Source: Castor canadensis (Eukaryota > Chordata > Mammalia > Rodentia > Castoridae). Taken from it: 64,000 nucleotides of DNA. Below, in pieces: positions 1 to 12,255 of the stretch; positions within the stretch are counted from its first letter, which is position 1; each line of letters opens with the position of its first letter. The position numbers were made by a program, and so were the translations under genes. Location of the stretch: assembly GCF_047511655.1 (NCBI RefSeq), contig NC_133394.1, positions 112,677,343-112,741,342 on the forward strand, given 5' to 3'. The notes beneath the pieces were generated by a model. The model was not told the DNA's origin and ran no database searches. It saw nothing but the letters and a program-made list of their open reading frames with translations.

Positions 1-1010
1 TAAGCCACATGAGCCCCTGTTTCCTGAGCATCTGTATTTGGTGAGCACTGGAAACCTCTTGCTTTCCCACTGAAGGCCCCTGGCTTCCTCTTGGTAAAGG
101 AAAAAACATGAGCCAGTTGCAACAGAGGCACAAAACAGCAGTTTGGTAGGAGGAGAAGATGGGAGGGAGGCAAGTCTCCATAACTGAAAAGAAATCATCT
201 TGGTGGATCACAGAAGTGTTGGTGTCCAAATTCAAGTTATATAGCTGCATAGACATGCACCTCACACGTACAAACACACATGCACAAACACACATGCACA
301 AACACACAGTAACACAATCAGGCAATAGCTGGTGTGGATGATGCAAGTAAGAGAAAGAAAGTGGAGAAGAAGGGATCAAGACACTTGATTGTGAGTGCGA
401 GGCCCAGCAAGACTGGGTTTCAAAAAAAAGTCATTCTGAGAAGCTAAATCATCTCTAAATTGTCTGAGATGGGTTTCTTTTCATGAAAATATTGGAACAA
501 ATCCTAGAAATGCTACATTAGAATGTTTATTTCTTAGCAGATTTGCTTTTTAGTCATAACAGAATGTCGATGGTCTTCGGTGCCTCCATCTTCCCCCATT
601 CTATGTTCTCGGGTGGGAATACCTGGAGCCTGAACCTCGCACAGCGATGAGCAGCAAAAGATCCTGGCACCTGTTTGGAACTTTTTCAAAATCTAAGATA
701 ATGACAGAGAAAATGAGTACACCAGTTGTTCCCACCGTCATATTATCGTTACTGTGCTCCGTTTTTAATCCTGGGGTGTGTAAAGCAGAATGAATATCTT
801 CATGAATGTATGTTTTTATAGAAGGAGATAAGACCATGCTATGACATCCTGTATCCCAAGGGATCCTAGGGTCGTGATAGATACTTTAATCTTCATATTT
901 GTGGTCCCCTCTGACTTTGAGTGATGAAGATACTAGAATATCTTGATTTATACTTTCCTTTTTAACCTGAGTGTCCCAATTCATAGAACCTAATCCTCTC
1001 CCATTAAAAA
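1..1010. other. Intergenic; no gene seen; short 14-bp tandem repeat
   Basis: Nothing gene-like. At 271-308 there is a short minisatellite of nearly three copies of a 14-bp unit 'caaacacacatgca'. The remaining sequence is unassigned. Confidence 0.6.
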
Positions 1011-1017
1011 CATTCCC

Positions 1018-1378
1018 AGTAGGTACAGATTTACAGATAGTAGGAATAAGTAATGTTTAATTGCACAGTTGACTATAGTTGACAATGATGTATTGTATAT
1101 TTAAAAATAATGAGAAAAGAGGATTTTGAATGTTTTTGAAAGAAATAATAAATGGTTGAGGTGATGGAAATGTTAATTATTCAAATTTAATCATTTTAAA
1201 TTATATTTACATAGATGCATATCAAAACATCAGAGCTGGGGATGTAGCTCAGTAGTAGAATTTTTGCCTAGCATGTGCGAGGCTCTGAGTTCCATCCCCA
1301 GCACTTTAAACAAAAATGAATTACACTGTACCCCACAAATATGTGCAATGATTGTATGTCAATTTCAAATGGACCTCC
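1018..1378 (+). mobile_element. Old L1 3' end split by an ID SINE
   Basis: 'atatcaaaacatc' before the SINE and 'ttacactgtaccccacaaatatgtgcaatgattgtatgtc' after it form the typical 3' end of old mammalian L1 elements. The ID element sits between the two parts. Confidence 0.65.
1235..1309 (+). mobile_element. ID-family SINE
   Basis: 'gctggggatgtagctcagtagtagaatttttgcctagcatgtgcgaggctctgagttccatccccagcac' has the tRNA-derived A and B boxes of the rodent ID SINE. Mutations in the body suggest an older copy. Confidence 0.85.
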
Positions 1379-1631
1379 CAAGGCAAGGCAAGGCAAGGCT
1401 GAGGATGGCTCGGTGCAGACACCTGTCCCCCTCTCCTTTTTGATGAAATGAGAGGTTAAGTGTCTCCCGTCCTTCTCTACTGACCCTGAGTAAAGACCCA
1501 GAGCACCCCTGCTTCTGTCTCTAGTTCCAGGCCTTTGGAAATGAAAGGATGGAACCTGATGATTAGGACAAAAGGAGAAGCCAGAAACAAAAGAATATCA
1601 AAGAAAGAAGCATGGAAGTGAGAACGGTAGT
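1379..1631. other. Intergenic; nothing recognised
   Basis: It contains only a short 'aggca' pentamer run near 1,379-1,397. Confidence 0.5.
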
Positions 1632-1959
1632 GCTATGATTTGGATGTGGTTTGTCTCCCAAGGGTTCCTGTGTTGGAAGTATGGTCCCCAGCATACTTTT
1701 TGTTGAAAGTATGATACCCAGTATCCGAGGTAGTGGGACCTTTAAGGTGAGGTTCAGGAGGGAGTCATTAGATTCCTGTCTTATCACGTGAGCTCTTCCT
1801 CATTGCCACCATGATGCCATCAGCTATGTGATATTGTCAGGGTGGCCATTGCCAGATCAGACCATGCTTTTTGAACTCACAAAACTGTGAGATAAACAAA
1901 CTTCTTTTCTTTTCTACACTCAAGTGTTCAGTTATAGCAAAAGAAAATGGACTGATGCA
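1632..1959 (+). mobile_element. MaLR-type solo LTR
   Basis: Starts 'gctatgatttggatgtggtttgtctcccaag', has 'gccaccatgatgccatcagc' and 'aactgtgagataaacaaacttc' (AATAAA-like region), and ends 'agaaaatggactgatgca'. This is the pattern of ERVL-MaLR LTRs. No internal coding sequence accompanies it. Confidence 0.7.
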
Positions 1960-2712
1960 TGTAGAAAATGGAGGGGAAGAGCAGAGTAAGCTGGCAGTGC
2001 TAGAGAGGAAGTAGAGAGGCGCCCTGGTGTTGAGGAAGGAAGCTGCATGAGGCTGTCCCCAGGGTCTTCACAGGACCAGGACTCTTGTTTGGTGAGGGGT
2101 GAGGGTTGGGTGTCAGCTCAGACAGAGGAACCAAGTGCTCCAAACGATGGAGACTACCATCTTCATACGGGGATGTTCCAGAGACTTCTGAAGGAGAGAA
2201 AAATGAAAGGAAGAGAACAGTCATTAAGAGTCAAGAAGAGGAAGACTGAGATGCTAAGGTGGTGTTTAGGATATTTCTTGCCAGGAAACTCTGCCCCCCA
2301 CCCCACCCCAGGCCTTGAGTTGAATTACCATTTGGGAGGTTGGGAAAAAAGGCTGAGTTTGTACTCAAAAGCAGGGTCTGGTGAAGAGTAGAAGCTACTC
2401 ACAGCTGACCCACTCTGTTTATATGTTGCGTGAAGTCTTAGAAGAGTTTTGATACAAAATGATAAACCTTATAGCATGTCTTCTTGGTTGTGAACTTTAG
2501 TAAGTACTTGATTTTGTCTGAGACCTGCCAGCACCTTTGTCATATAATCTGTCAATAAGTTCCTATGTGTTTTTAAAGCCCTACAACACACCTAGAGCGG
2601 AACAAGAAAGAAATAATGGCAAATGCCAACGTGTTCCTAGTCTCCTAGTCTCCAAGGAAGCAGGTAATTCAGGAGACAAATGTGGCAATGCATCCATGCA
2701 TCATAATTACAT
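1960..2712. other. Intergenic; nothing recognised
   Basis: Purine-rich unassigned sequence. The ORF of 114 codons at 2,047-2,391 has no recognisable similarity and is treated as chance. Confidence 0.5.
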
Positions 2713-2785
2713 TTTTTGGCAACACAGGGCCTCACGCTTTTTAGGCAGGCAGGTTCTCTACCACTTGAGCCGCTCCACCAGCTAT
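2713..2785 (-). mobile_element. tRNA-like (ID-type) SINE
   Basis: On the minus strand it reads 'agctggtggagcggctcaagtggtagagaacctgcctgcc', matching the recent tRNA-like SINE of this genome. Confidence 0.75.
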
Positions 2786-2960
2786 ATCATAATTACTGTA
2801 AGTACAGTAGAAATATTAGTGTTTTAAATCTTCCCAACAATTTACTAGTATTGTTACATCCACTTCAGATAAGAAATTGAGATTTAAAGAGGCTGGGTAA
2901 GCTTCCCACAGTCTCAACCCAGCAAAGAAGCTGAGGTCTGATTTTTAAGTCATCTTTCTG
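2786..2960 (-). mobile_element. MIR SINE
   Basis: 'ccacttcagataagaaattgagatttaaagaggctgggtaa' and the following 'cccacagtctcaacccagcaaagaagctgaggtctg' fit the reverse complement of MIR. Confidence 0.6.
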
Positions 2961-4597
2961 GCTTAACTATGGTGTCTTAATAGTCACTGCCTCTTCTTTC
3001 CATGCAGGAAAACAGGAAGGAAGGGAGAAGGAAAGGGCATCTTGCCCTTTTGCCAGGAAAACAATGGCTGTCCCAGAGTTCTCATCCAGCAGAGTTGCCT
3101 ATGAGCAGAACAAAGGGGAAGAGATCGTCACTTGAGCACATTGGTGTCCTCTGCCCTGTAATTGGGGTTCCTTTAATGGTGAAGAAGAGGAGAACAGAGG
3201 TCAAATAGGCAGCTAGAGGATCTGTCACACTGCACATCTTGCACAGATGATGGTGTGATGCTGGTGTGAGGTGCTAGAGTCTGTAAAAGGATGTGTTAAG
3301 CAGGAATTAGAAGAAAATAAAAGATCAAAAATACTTAGAGAACAAAAAACTTACCTGGAGATAGACCGAATAAAGGTGCTGAAAGAGAAGGATGATTTTG
3401 AGAAGAATGCTAATGCAGTGAACCATAAAAATGCAACCAGATCGTATGAATGAGAAGATGAGTCCGGCTTTGTCCATGTTGAGTTTGAGGTGATGACAGG
3501 ACATGCACATGGATGTGTCCTCTGCACGTGGAAATCACATCTGAGGGGAGGTATCCCTCAAGGTAGGAGATGTCAGCATCAGAATAATACCCTAACGATG
3601 AGAGTTTCTTGAATCAGAGAGCACCACAGAAGAAAAATAATGAGAGAGAGGAAGTGAGCTGATACAGAATTCAAAGGAGAATCAGGGAAGTGGAGTCTCC
3701 TAGAGGATGAGGTTACAGTGCAGTTCAGAGCCAAGGTCAACTGTCAAATCAGCTGAGGGTTTCAAGAAGAAGGGAGGGCAGGAAGACCTCGGAGTTGGCA
3801 AAATGAGATCATTATTATCTAGAGGTAGCAGAATGGAGGGAACTGAAGTGAACAGCAGATCATGTTCTCATCAGCGGCTCAGGTGAGAAGTGCATTTTGA
3901 ATTACCAATAGTTCAACTATTCATCCTAATTATATAATATTGTAATAAACCTGCAGTTCTTTGAAAATACTGTTATTCTTACGTAGCTGATACAGAAACT
4001 CTTTATAAGCCTGAATTTTGATTTATCACTTCATTTTCATCCCCTGCCTATAGCAGAAAACTTGTATTTGATGAGATTACATAGATGAGGTTATGGACAA
4101 ACAGATAAAGAATACTTTACACTGTGGGTTTTGTTGTTATTTTTCCATGGTTTTCTTATGTTAAAAATCACCCACCTGTCCCAGCCATAGAAAGGATTGC
4201 CACATGCTCCGAGCCCACTTCAAAGGCCTGGCACCACCCAAAGTCCAGTTACCTTTGAAGTCTTTGACGTGTCCATGGGAGAAACTGGAGTATTTGAGAC
4301 AAAAGTTCCTTCAGAGCATCTGAGTGCCAAGTCTCCATCACCACCTCTAGAGACTAAACACTATTTTCAAAGCACTGTGCTTTCTCCTTGCTTGATGAAA
4401 ACAGTACCAACCCCAGCTGTGGATGCTAACAGGCAGGAGCCTGGAGGCAGCAAGCCTGCAGGCCAGGATTGGTCAGGATGCCATACAAACAACTTCTCAG
4501 TAAGAAGAAAACACCTAGTCATGTAAAACATACAGAGATAACAGTTGCCCGCCAGTTCAAGAGCTCAGAAGACACTAAGCAATGACTTCAGGTAATA
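2961..4597. other. Intergenic; no gene seen
   Basis: Unassigned sequence. 3,010-3,160 may be a diverged ancient repeat ('agagttctcatccagcagagttgcc'). ORFs of 60-110 codons here lack any recognisable domain. Confidence 0.5.
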
Positions 4598-4952
4598 CAG
4601 ATGCTCGACTTACGATGGTGTTACGTCCTGAAACGTCCATTGTAAGTTGAAAATATCAAGGAAAACACATTTAATATTCCTAACCTCCTGAACATTGAAG
4701 CTCAGCCTAATCTACCTTAAATGTGTGCAGAATCTTTATATTATTAGCTCAGTTGGGTAAAATCGTCAATGCAAAGTTTATTTGATAAAAGTGTTGACTA
4801 TCTCAAGAGCATTGTACTCATATCACCAGTCTGGGAGAAGATCAAAATTCAAATTTCCAAGTAATTTCTACTGAATGTGTATTACTTTTGCACCATTGCA
4901 AGATTAAAAAAATCATCAAGTTTAATCACTGTAAGTTAAGGACCACCTGTTT
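4598..4952 (+). mobile_element. Non-autonomous DNA transposon (Tigger-type MITE, family uncertain)
   Basis: Begins 'gatgctcgacttacgatggtgttacgtcctgaaacgtcc', has 'ttctactgaatgtgtattacttttgcaccatt', and ends 'gtaagttaaggaccacctgt'. This is the recognisable form of a widespread mammalian terminal-inverted-repeat element. No transposase is encoded. Confidence 0.65.
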
Positions 4953-5650
4953 GCAATGGTCATTTAATTAGTCAGTATAGGTTAAGTTAGGTGCAGAAAC
5001 AAATGACCTATAAGGAATCTCAGTGGCTTACAATAACAAACATTTATTCCTCACTCAAATACATATTTGCTGTGAGTTGGTTTCAGCTTTGCTTCATGTT
5101 TTGCTCATTTCAGAACCAGTATAAAGCACCGTTCCCAAACTCAATCTTTGGGCAAGGAGAGAATCATGGAAGTACCTCTGCAGGAAATGCAGCTTACATC
5201 TTCTGCTTAGAAGCAGCAGACATCTTGGGACAAAACCAGTCATGTGCCCAAGCCTGACATCAGTAGGAGAAGAAATAGAATCATCCTCCATACAGTGAAG
5301 TAGTAAACATTTTGAACAAATAATTTTACTTATGTTTGTTTTAATGTATATTCTTAAAATATAATCAAATCTATCACTCCACAGATTTTTTTTTCTGACA
5401 TCTTAAATGAAGATATGAATTGATGTTTAAAGTGACTTTAAGCAAACTATGATATATTTGGCATGAAGATGTGACAAAAAGCATAATGGCAAATTGTCAA
5501 TGACTGGTAGTGTCTTGGTAAATAGAGCACATGAAACACAACTGGTTCCTTAAGCACTGAGAACCCAACTGTGACTCAGGATCATTGTCACGTGCTCCAG
5601 AGATTGTCTACTTGTGTCTTAGAGAGATAGAGAAAGAGATCAAAGAGGGC
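4953..5650. other. Intergenic; nothing recognised
   Basis: AT-rich unassigned sequence. Confidence 0.5.
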
Positions 5651-5770
5651 ACTATGGACTGAATTATGTGCCCCCAAAATTCATGTCTTTAAGCCCCCAT
5701 GTGACTGGATGTTGAGGTAGTATCTTAATAGCAGGCATTAAGGTTTAATGAGGTCATATGGAGATACCAT
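5651..5770 (+). mobile_element. MLT1-type LTR fragment
   Basis: 'actatggactgaattatgtgcccccaaaattcatgtctttaagccc' followed by 'gtgactggatgttgaggtag' and 'aggtttaatgaggtcatatgg' match the 5' part of MLT1 LTRs. Confidence 0.7.
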
Positions 5771-5799
5771 TGATGTTCGGATACAATTTGAGTTAGTGG

Positions 5800-6180
5800 A
5801 GTAAAGGAAAGATCATTCAAGGTGAAGGGCATAGAAGGTACAAAGACACAGAGGTGAGGAACACTGGAGCATGACAGGGAGCTGAACAAGAAAGCATTAA
5901 CTAGTTAAGATACAGTGTGAGGCTGGTGGAGTGGCTCAAGCAATAGCGTCTCTGCCTAGCAAGCGTGTGGTCCTGAGTTCAAAACCCAGTACCACACATA
6001 CACACACAGAGAAAAAGATAGAATGTGAAAGATCTCATGCCCTAACACTATTCCTAATTGTTTTCTTGTAGACACTTTAAGAATAACACTTATTTTAAGC
6101 TGGAGAGCAACTTTGATCAGATTTGGAGTTTTGGAAAGTATCTTTTGGGGTAGAATGAATTGGATGGAGGAGTGATATTT
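5800..6180 (+). repeat. Ancient mammalian repeat of unassigned family, split by a SINE
   Basis: 'ggtgaagggcatagaaggtacaaagacac' and, past the SINE, 'gatcagatttggagttttggaaagtatcttttgggg' resemble an old dispersed mammalian repeat. The same type recurs near 34.9-35.2 kb. The family name is not certain. Confidence 0.4.
5921..5996 (+). mobile_element. tRNA-like (ID-type) SINE
   Basis: 'ggctggtggagtggctcaagcaatagcgtctctgcctagcaagc' and then 'gagttcaaaacccagtaccacac'. Clear A and B box layout with a short simple-repeat tail. Confidence 0.85.
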
Positions 6181-6482
6181 AGTAAAGAAAGGAGCAAAGA
6201 AAGGAAGGCAGGATGGAGAAGGAGAGGTTTGCGATTTTCACATGAAAGATGAAGAGGTTCTGGGCAAGAGAAATGAGGCTGGACAGAAGATGACGACAAA
6301 GCACAAACCAGATTGATGAGGGCTCAAGGACAAGGATGCAAAGGACAGATGTGATGCTGGAAAGTAGGGACTACAGAGAGGCCTTGGACAGGGACTTATG
6401 ACCTTTCTTGAATTCTGACTGCTTTGGAAAAAATCCTGACCCTCCTCACAGAAAATAGATACACAGAAATATGCAAGATATG

Positions 6483-6483
<1 letters not shown>

Positions 6484-6519
<36 letters not shown>
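6484..6519. repeat. (CA)n microsatellite
   Basis: About 18 uninterrupted CA units. It generates a spurious VCVCVC open frame on the minus strand. Confidence 0.95.
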
Positions 6520-6520
<1 letters not shown>

Positions 6521-7685
6521 ACTGTGCTTTCAGTTTAAGTGGTTCATATACACCCGTTAAAGTATCTGTGGATCCAAGTTAAGCAACCCTAGAAACTGGC
6601 TGACTGGTTTTGTTTCTAATAAAACCCTTGACATCAGATTATTTTTCTATGAAATATTCTACTTTCTTCTTAAAATTGAATCGCACAATTTTTCTGAAAA
6701 TTGAAGCTTTTGATTAATTAAGACGTCACCCCTTCTATGCTCTTGGTTATGCTCTTATCACTATTGCCAGAAGATGTGACCCACAAGGCAGCGCTGACAG
6801 TGTCTCAGGAAGACCACTGAGAAGAGCCCCCAAACATCAGCTTGTCCTCTAGAAACCCCTGGTCATTGGGAGTGTGTAATTAAAGGTAGCAGCCGTAGCT
6901 GTAAAGAGGGAAGGGAGGCCACAAAGGAAGCTCAGTTCATGTGTCCAGCAAGGGTCAGAAAACAGCAGGAGGTAGAAGAGGAGCTGAGGCGACAATGAGC
7001 ACACTTCTCAGTCTCCAGCCTATTGGCGCCTGGAAGGCTGAGTCCTCATACCACCTCGACACCACCATGGTACAGCATTGAATAACTTGTGGCTCCCAAA
7101 GCCTCCAACTGGCACAGTGTCTTCAGGTAAGGTCACTCATGACACTACAGTAGCCCAGCCCTTGCTGCACTCTAAGATCACACAGGGATCTTGGATGAGA
7201 GCAGTCAGTGTTCTTGCGTTCCCTGACTAAGGGAAACAAAAGTACTGCTGGTGGGACCTAGGCTCTGTAAGTTTTCTAGTCTTTCTGGGTGATTCTGGTG
7301 AACGGTTAGGGCTGAGAAAACCTAGGTACTCTCTCTGTGTGCTCGACAGTCACACACTTTGGGGGCTGAAGATCTGAGTGTGTCCTGCCAGCTGCCTCTG
7401 GCCCAGTTTTCTGTGGGGTGACTTATCACAACTCAGCATTTTGGGAAACTTGGAGTAAAATTTTTTTTAAAAGAAAAATAAAATTTTTTTCATAGACTAT
7501 TTTCATCGATGTACTTAGATGAAAATTTACCAAAATGTTGAGTATTTGCTTTGAGGTAGTAGGATTATACATAATTTGTTTATATTCTATATTTTAGCAA
7601 ATACTACATTTTCTATAGTTGTTAATGTTTTCTAAGCAAACATTAATTAACTAATTAATGTTATTTAGGGAAAAGTCCATAAATA
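6520..7685. other. Intergenic; nothing recognised
   Basis: Unassigned sequence. A near-palindrome with 11-bp arms (aacattaatta / taattaatgtt) lies at 7,639-7,662. Confidence 0.5.
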
Positions 7686-7795
7686 ATTTTTTGAGGTATG
7701 GTCTCCATATGTAGCCCAGGCTGGTCTTGAATCTGTGATCCTCTTGCCTCCTAATGCTGGGACTACAGTGTGCAGTGCCACATACTTCAGGAATA
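7686..7795 (-). mobile_element. B1-like SINE fragment
   Basis: The plus strand shows 'tttgaggtatggtctccatatgtagcccaggctggtcttga' and 'gctgggactacagtg', the reverse complement of a 7SL-derived B1 unit. Confidence 0.8.
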
Positions 7796-7930
7796 ACACT
7801 TAACCTGAAAAAGCCAGTCCAAGAATCTCTAATGATGTTCTAAGAAGCTACATGCTAGAAAGAAACTCTTGAGTCAAAAGACGATGAGCATGGCTGAAAC
7901 TGAATGAAACAAAGAAGAAAACATAGGGAA

Positions 7931-8082
7931 GCCAGTCATGGTGGTGCACCCTTGTAATACCAGCACTCACTTGACTGAGGCAGGAAAATCAAGAGTTCTA
8001 GATTGGCCTGGGCTACCTAGAACTTTAAAAAAAAAAGAAAGAAAGAAAGAAGAGAAAAGAAAAGAAAGCAAAAAAAGGAAGA
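7931..8082 (+). mobile_element. B1-like SINE with purine-rich tail
   Basis: 'gccagtcatggtggtgcacccttgtaataccagcactcacttgactgaggcagg' and a long A/G tail to about 8,082. Confidence 0.8.
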
Positions 8083-8286
8083 GGAAACCTGGGTACTTGT
8101 GGTTCATGCCTGGAATCCTAATTAATTGGAAGACTGAAATTGGGAGGATCATGGCTTGAGGTCAGCTCAGGGAAATACTTCATGAGACCTCATCTCCAAA
8201 AATGGACTGGAAGTGTGGCTCAAGTAGTAGAGTACCTACTTTGCAAGTATGAAGCCCTGAGTTCAAACCCCAGTCTCACCAAAGAG
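8083..8286 (+). mobile_element. Composite B1-like + ID-like SINE
   Basis: A B1-like left half ('ggttcatgcctggaatcctaat', 'gatcatggcttgaggtcagctc') is joined to a tRNA-like right half ('gaagtgtggctcaagtagtagagtacc' to 'gagttcaaaccccagtctcacc'). The same fused design recurs at 30.3, 37.8, 39.8, 42.2, 45.6, 51.0 and 61.7 kb. Confidence 0.85.
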
Positions 8287-9663
8287 AAGAAGGAAGAGGA
8301 GGGGGAAGTGAAGGAGTGGGGAAAGGAAAGGCGGAGGAGGGGAGAAAGAGAGGAAGAGGGGAAGAAGGATGACAAAGAGACCATTTAAACCAGGAGGCAA
8401 GGTGACTGGGAAGGAAAGAGATAGGCAGAGCTTTACCACCAAACTCATGGCAACATGCGGTCTCTTAAAAACAAATGTGTCCCCTCCACGTAAGGATAGC
8501 ATTGAGCCAGGAGTGAGCCAGTGAAAAGTTTGACAACCACACTAGATTTGTCTACAATCCTAAACGGAACACTGAGCACAAAACAAATCCATCTGGATCC
8601 TGCAAGGGGAGAGCCATTTATCTGGATGCTTCTCCTCAGTCAAAACCATGCTGATGGAAACAGGTTCAGTACTTGTGAAAGGATTTGTGAAAGCCACGCT
8701 GGAGAGAGCAGTTGAGATTAGGAGACTGTGTTAGTGTTAAGTAGAACGTGAATGATGGGTAGCGAAAAGAAAATGAGGAAAAACTACATTGATGGCTATT
8801 AGTTTGCTCTTTAAATTATTTCAGAGGTATCTGGCATATGTCTGGTGTGAGTAAAAATGTTCCAGTCTAAAACATAGGAGCAACAGTGAGAGCCAGCGCT
8901 GACAGCTCTGTCCTATGAAGCTGAAATCTAAGTCATCAGCAATCCACAATCATCAGCCCAGCCAGGGGCTGAGTCCTCTCTCTAAGCTGTGTCCTTTTGA
9001 CACGAGTGGCACAGTCATGACTTTTAACCCAGTTAGAGCAGCTCTCGGGGTGGCATTTTCTGTCCTTGCACCAGGGGGACATTTGTTGAAAGCTGACACT
9101 TCACCTCCTGCAAGCAGAACAACATCTGTGGTTCCTGGGCACCCAGGTCCCTTGAGATTCCCTTGTCACAGAGTTGTCAATACACTGTCCCCAACTGACA
9201 TTTGAACTGCCGGCCTCCTGGATCAGCAGAGAGCAGCGTTAATTGGAGCTGAGAGGCTCTTCTGGCCACCTCGAAGGAAAAAGTCTTAGTGCCCAATTAA
9301 AACTGGCTCTGCAAGGACCCTTCCCTCACCCTGGCCCTGCCTCCCAAGGCCAGCCTCTGCATTTAGAGCTGGGGAGTGCCCACTCCTGTCCTGACAGAAC
9401 TCCATGTCTTAATGGACATATGGAAGAAGGGGATTTTGTTGTGGTCTTTTTTGTCAGTATTTTGTAGAAACACTTTAGGGAAAAAACAGAATATTCTTAA
9501 TAATAGATATAGATATATTACTAGCTATATCTTAGTAATTAGTAAGATATATATCTTAGTAATATATATAGATAAAGAGATAATGACTAAGAACATTCTG
9601 TTTTTATTCTTATTTATATCCTGTATGTATATCTATGTATACAATACATTTACATATATGTAT
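8287..9663. other. Intergenic; purine tract then unassigned sequence
   Basis: 8,281-8,390 is a GGA/GAA-rich purine tract. 9,500-9,580 is AT-rich with internal inverted repeats (tcttagtaat / attactaaga). No gene is seen. Confidence 0.5.
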
Positions 9664-9742
9664 TTGTAGTACTGGGGATTTCACCCAGGGCTTCACACTT
9701 GCAAAGCAGGTGCCCTATTGCTTGAGCCAGGCCTCCAGCTTA
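9664..9742 (-). mobile_element. tRNA-like (ID-type) SINE
   Basis: Plus strand 'tagtactggggatttcacccagggc' to 'ttgagccaggcctccagct' is the reverse complement of the common tRNA-like SINE. Confidence 0.8.
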
Positions 9743-9768
9743 GTATTATATTCTTTTTGTAACCCAGT

Positions 9769-10100
9769 GCCTTAGTCCATTCAGGCTACTATAACAAAAT
9801 ATCACAAACTGAGTAGTTCATAAATTTATTCTCACAGTTTTGGTGCTGGGAAGTCCAAGGTCAAGGCCTTGGCAGGTTCAGTGACAGGTGAGAGCTCACT
9901 TTCTGGATCGTAAATGGCAGCTTCTTGCTCTGTACTCACATAGTGGCAGGGGCAGGCAGCTACCTGGGACCTTGTCTATGAGAGTCCAACCCCTCAGAGC
10001 TTTGCCCTCAAGACTTAGTCATCTTCTACAGGCCCCATCTCATAAAATCAAAGCATTGGGGATTAGAATTCTACACATGAAAATTTCAGACCATAGCAGC
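9769..10100 (-). mobile_element. MLT1-type solo LTR
   Basis: 'ccttagtccattcaggctactataacaaaatatcacaaactg' through 'gtccaaggtcaaggccttggcaggttcagtg' to 'aaatttcagaccatagca' is the reverse complement of an MLT1-like MaLR LTR. Confidence 0.75.
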
Positions 10101-10969
10101 CCATTTAACATGGGGTTAACTTTTTTCCCCCTCTTTCCCACAATCAGTTGGATTGCATTCTGATGTTGGTCATTTGCAAATCTGAAAGAACATTAGACAT
10201 CAGCTAGCTTGACCTCCCACGAGATGCTTAAACTCTAGAATGTTCTCCTAGCCATCTGATGATCCAGCTTCTTATTTAAACATCTTATTAATGGCAAGCT
10301 TATCATATGCCATCACAGTCCAGCTCCAGACAGCTGTGAGTATTGGAAAGTCCCTCCTTTCCTGTGCCTCCAAATCTGAGTTAGGTTTGCCTGTCTAGGT
10401 TCTTATGTCACTGGATGACCCTATCTGACATTGACCCCCCATACACCATAGCCTTATAATCATTTGTTAGACTCCTGGGCTCCATCCCTGCCCTCTCCTT
10501 AAGGACAAGCACCATGCCCCTTGTCAACATCACATCTGCAGCATGGAGAAAACATCCACGAGTAAGCAGGAGCTCTTTGTGGAGTAAGCCCTTGAATGAA
10601 GAGTGCAGGCGGGTCAGCTTCCTGGTGTTTCCGGGTGAGGCTGGAGGAGATAACTGACACCTGCTTAATAACACCCAGCAGACATGTAAGTGCCTTCAGC
10701 CCCTGGTGATGCCATGTGCTCATCCCTAACACGAGGAGTTTGGACTCCATTGCTTCCCACCAGGGACAGTACCACCCCCCCCCCCCGAGGAAGTACGTGG
10801 AAATATACAGGACTATTTGCTTGTCATGAAGATTTATCACTTGGATGCTACTGGCAGGGACCAGGAGTTCAAAAGGTCCTTCAATGTCTGGGACATTCCA
10901 GCACAGTGAAAAATGGTTTCACTGTCATCCCATCCCCAGCAAATACCAAAAGCACCTAATTGAGAAATG
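10101..10969. other. Intergenic; C12 run, otherwise nothing recognised
   Basis: A run of 12 C at 10,775-10,786 is the only notable feature. Overlapping ORFs of about 90-113 codons on both strands lack recognisable domains. Confidence 0.5.
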
Positions 10970-11120
10970 TTGTAGAATGAACATGGGCTGTGAATCAGGG
11001 AACTGGGACTCTAATCCTAACTCTGCCACCAACCAGCTGTGTAATTTTGAGCACACTGACTCACCTCTCTGTGCATCTACTTCGTTATGTCTCATAGTAA
11101 TAAAAACACTGCCTGATATT
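10970..11120 (+). mobile_element. MIR SINE
   Basis: 'ctctgccaccaaccagctgtgtaattttgagcac' and 'cctctctgtgcatctacttcgttatg' match the MIR core in forward orientation. Confidence 0.75.
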
Positions 11121-11429
11121 TTTACCCTCCAGTATAAAAAAAAAAAAAATCATGGTGAATGCCCTACCTAAAATGTAACCATGCTATTACCAGTATGAGG
11201 CCTCACCACTGCTACCTGAGGGGACTAGCAATCAGGCTGGCATTTCTAGAAGTAGAGGAATTATCCATAAACAGTTGCAAAGGCATGGTATCAGTGAGCT
11301 GCCTGATAGCGTGCACAGACCCTGCCCTCAAGAGCACTGCAAAGGCACCACTGTAATGGGAAGAAGAGAGAGATGGAATGCAGAAAGCCCACACCAGAGA
11401 AGATGCCCACTGCACCTCTACCTGGAACT

Positions 11430-11825
11430 GCCTTCTCCTGCCTACCTCCTGCTGCAGATGCTTTCTGTCTCCCTTAGGCAACATGTAATTTCCACAACAG
11501 CAGAGATTTCTGTCTACTTGCTCACCACTCACTGCAATGCTTAGAGCAATGCTTGACACATAGTAAACACTGTCATACATTTGCAGAGTAAAGAAGAGGA
11601 GGCATGCATGTGTTTTTCCAGATTTATCTCAGACATCATCTCCTCCAGGCCCATAAGACTGCATGTTCACATGCCAATCACACAAAATTCTCTGTTCATC
11701 CATTTGTCTTCCCATCAGCCTCAAAGCAGCTCAAGGGCAAAGGTCATGTCTCCTCAATGGTTCTGTCTTCAATACCTTAGACACTGCTTTGCCCCCAGCT
11801 CAATGGACCAAATTGAACCAAACTA
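11430..11825 (+). mobile_element. L2-like fragments
   Basis: 'gagcaatgcttgacacatagtaaacactgtc' and 'agctcaagggcaaaggtcatgtc' resemble the 3' end of L2. Strongly diverged. Confidence 0.4.
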
Positions 11826-12187
11826 AGCAATGGTGTAGGTAGCTTTCCCCTGACCCCATGAAGTGAGGGTGTGGCTTGATCACTGTGTGAGCAAACCCCA
11901 CAGTCTACAAGCCATTAGCAGGGAGTAGCAAACACAGCGACTGACACCAAGTCAGTAAGCAGACAACCACCTGGAGGCAGAGAATAGGATTTCAGATATT
12001 CCTGGCATGTGTTATAAACTTTCAGGATTTCCCTTTTTGTGTTTTGATGAACAGACATGTTCCTAGAGAAATGCATATAAATTAAGATTTTGCCCTTTTA
12101 GATGGAAGATTATTTAAAATGCAAATTCGCAATAACTCTAAAAGACTTAATCTTTCAGATTAAAAGACTGAAAAATATTTTCAATAG
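11826..12187. other. Intergenic; nothing recognised
   Basis: Unassigned sequence without gene signals. Confidence 0.5.
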
Positions 12188-12250
12188 CTATTTTGTGCCA
12201 GACACTATACTAGGTACTTAGAAATTTGTTGCCTCACAACAGCCTAAAAC
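12188..12250 (-). mobile_element. MIR fragment
   Basis: 'ttttgtgccagacactatactaggtacttag' and 'cctcacaacagcctaaaac' match the reverse complement of the MIR 3' half. Confidence 0.6.
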
Positions 12251-12255
12251 ATAAG

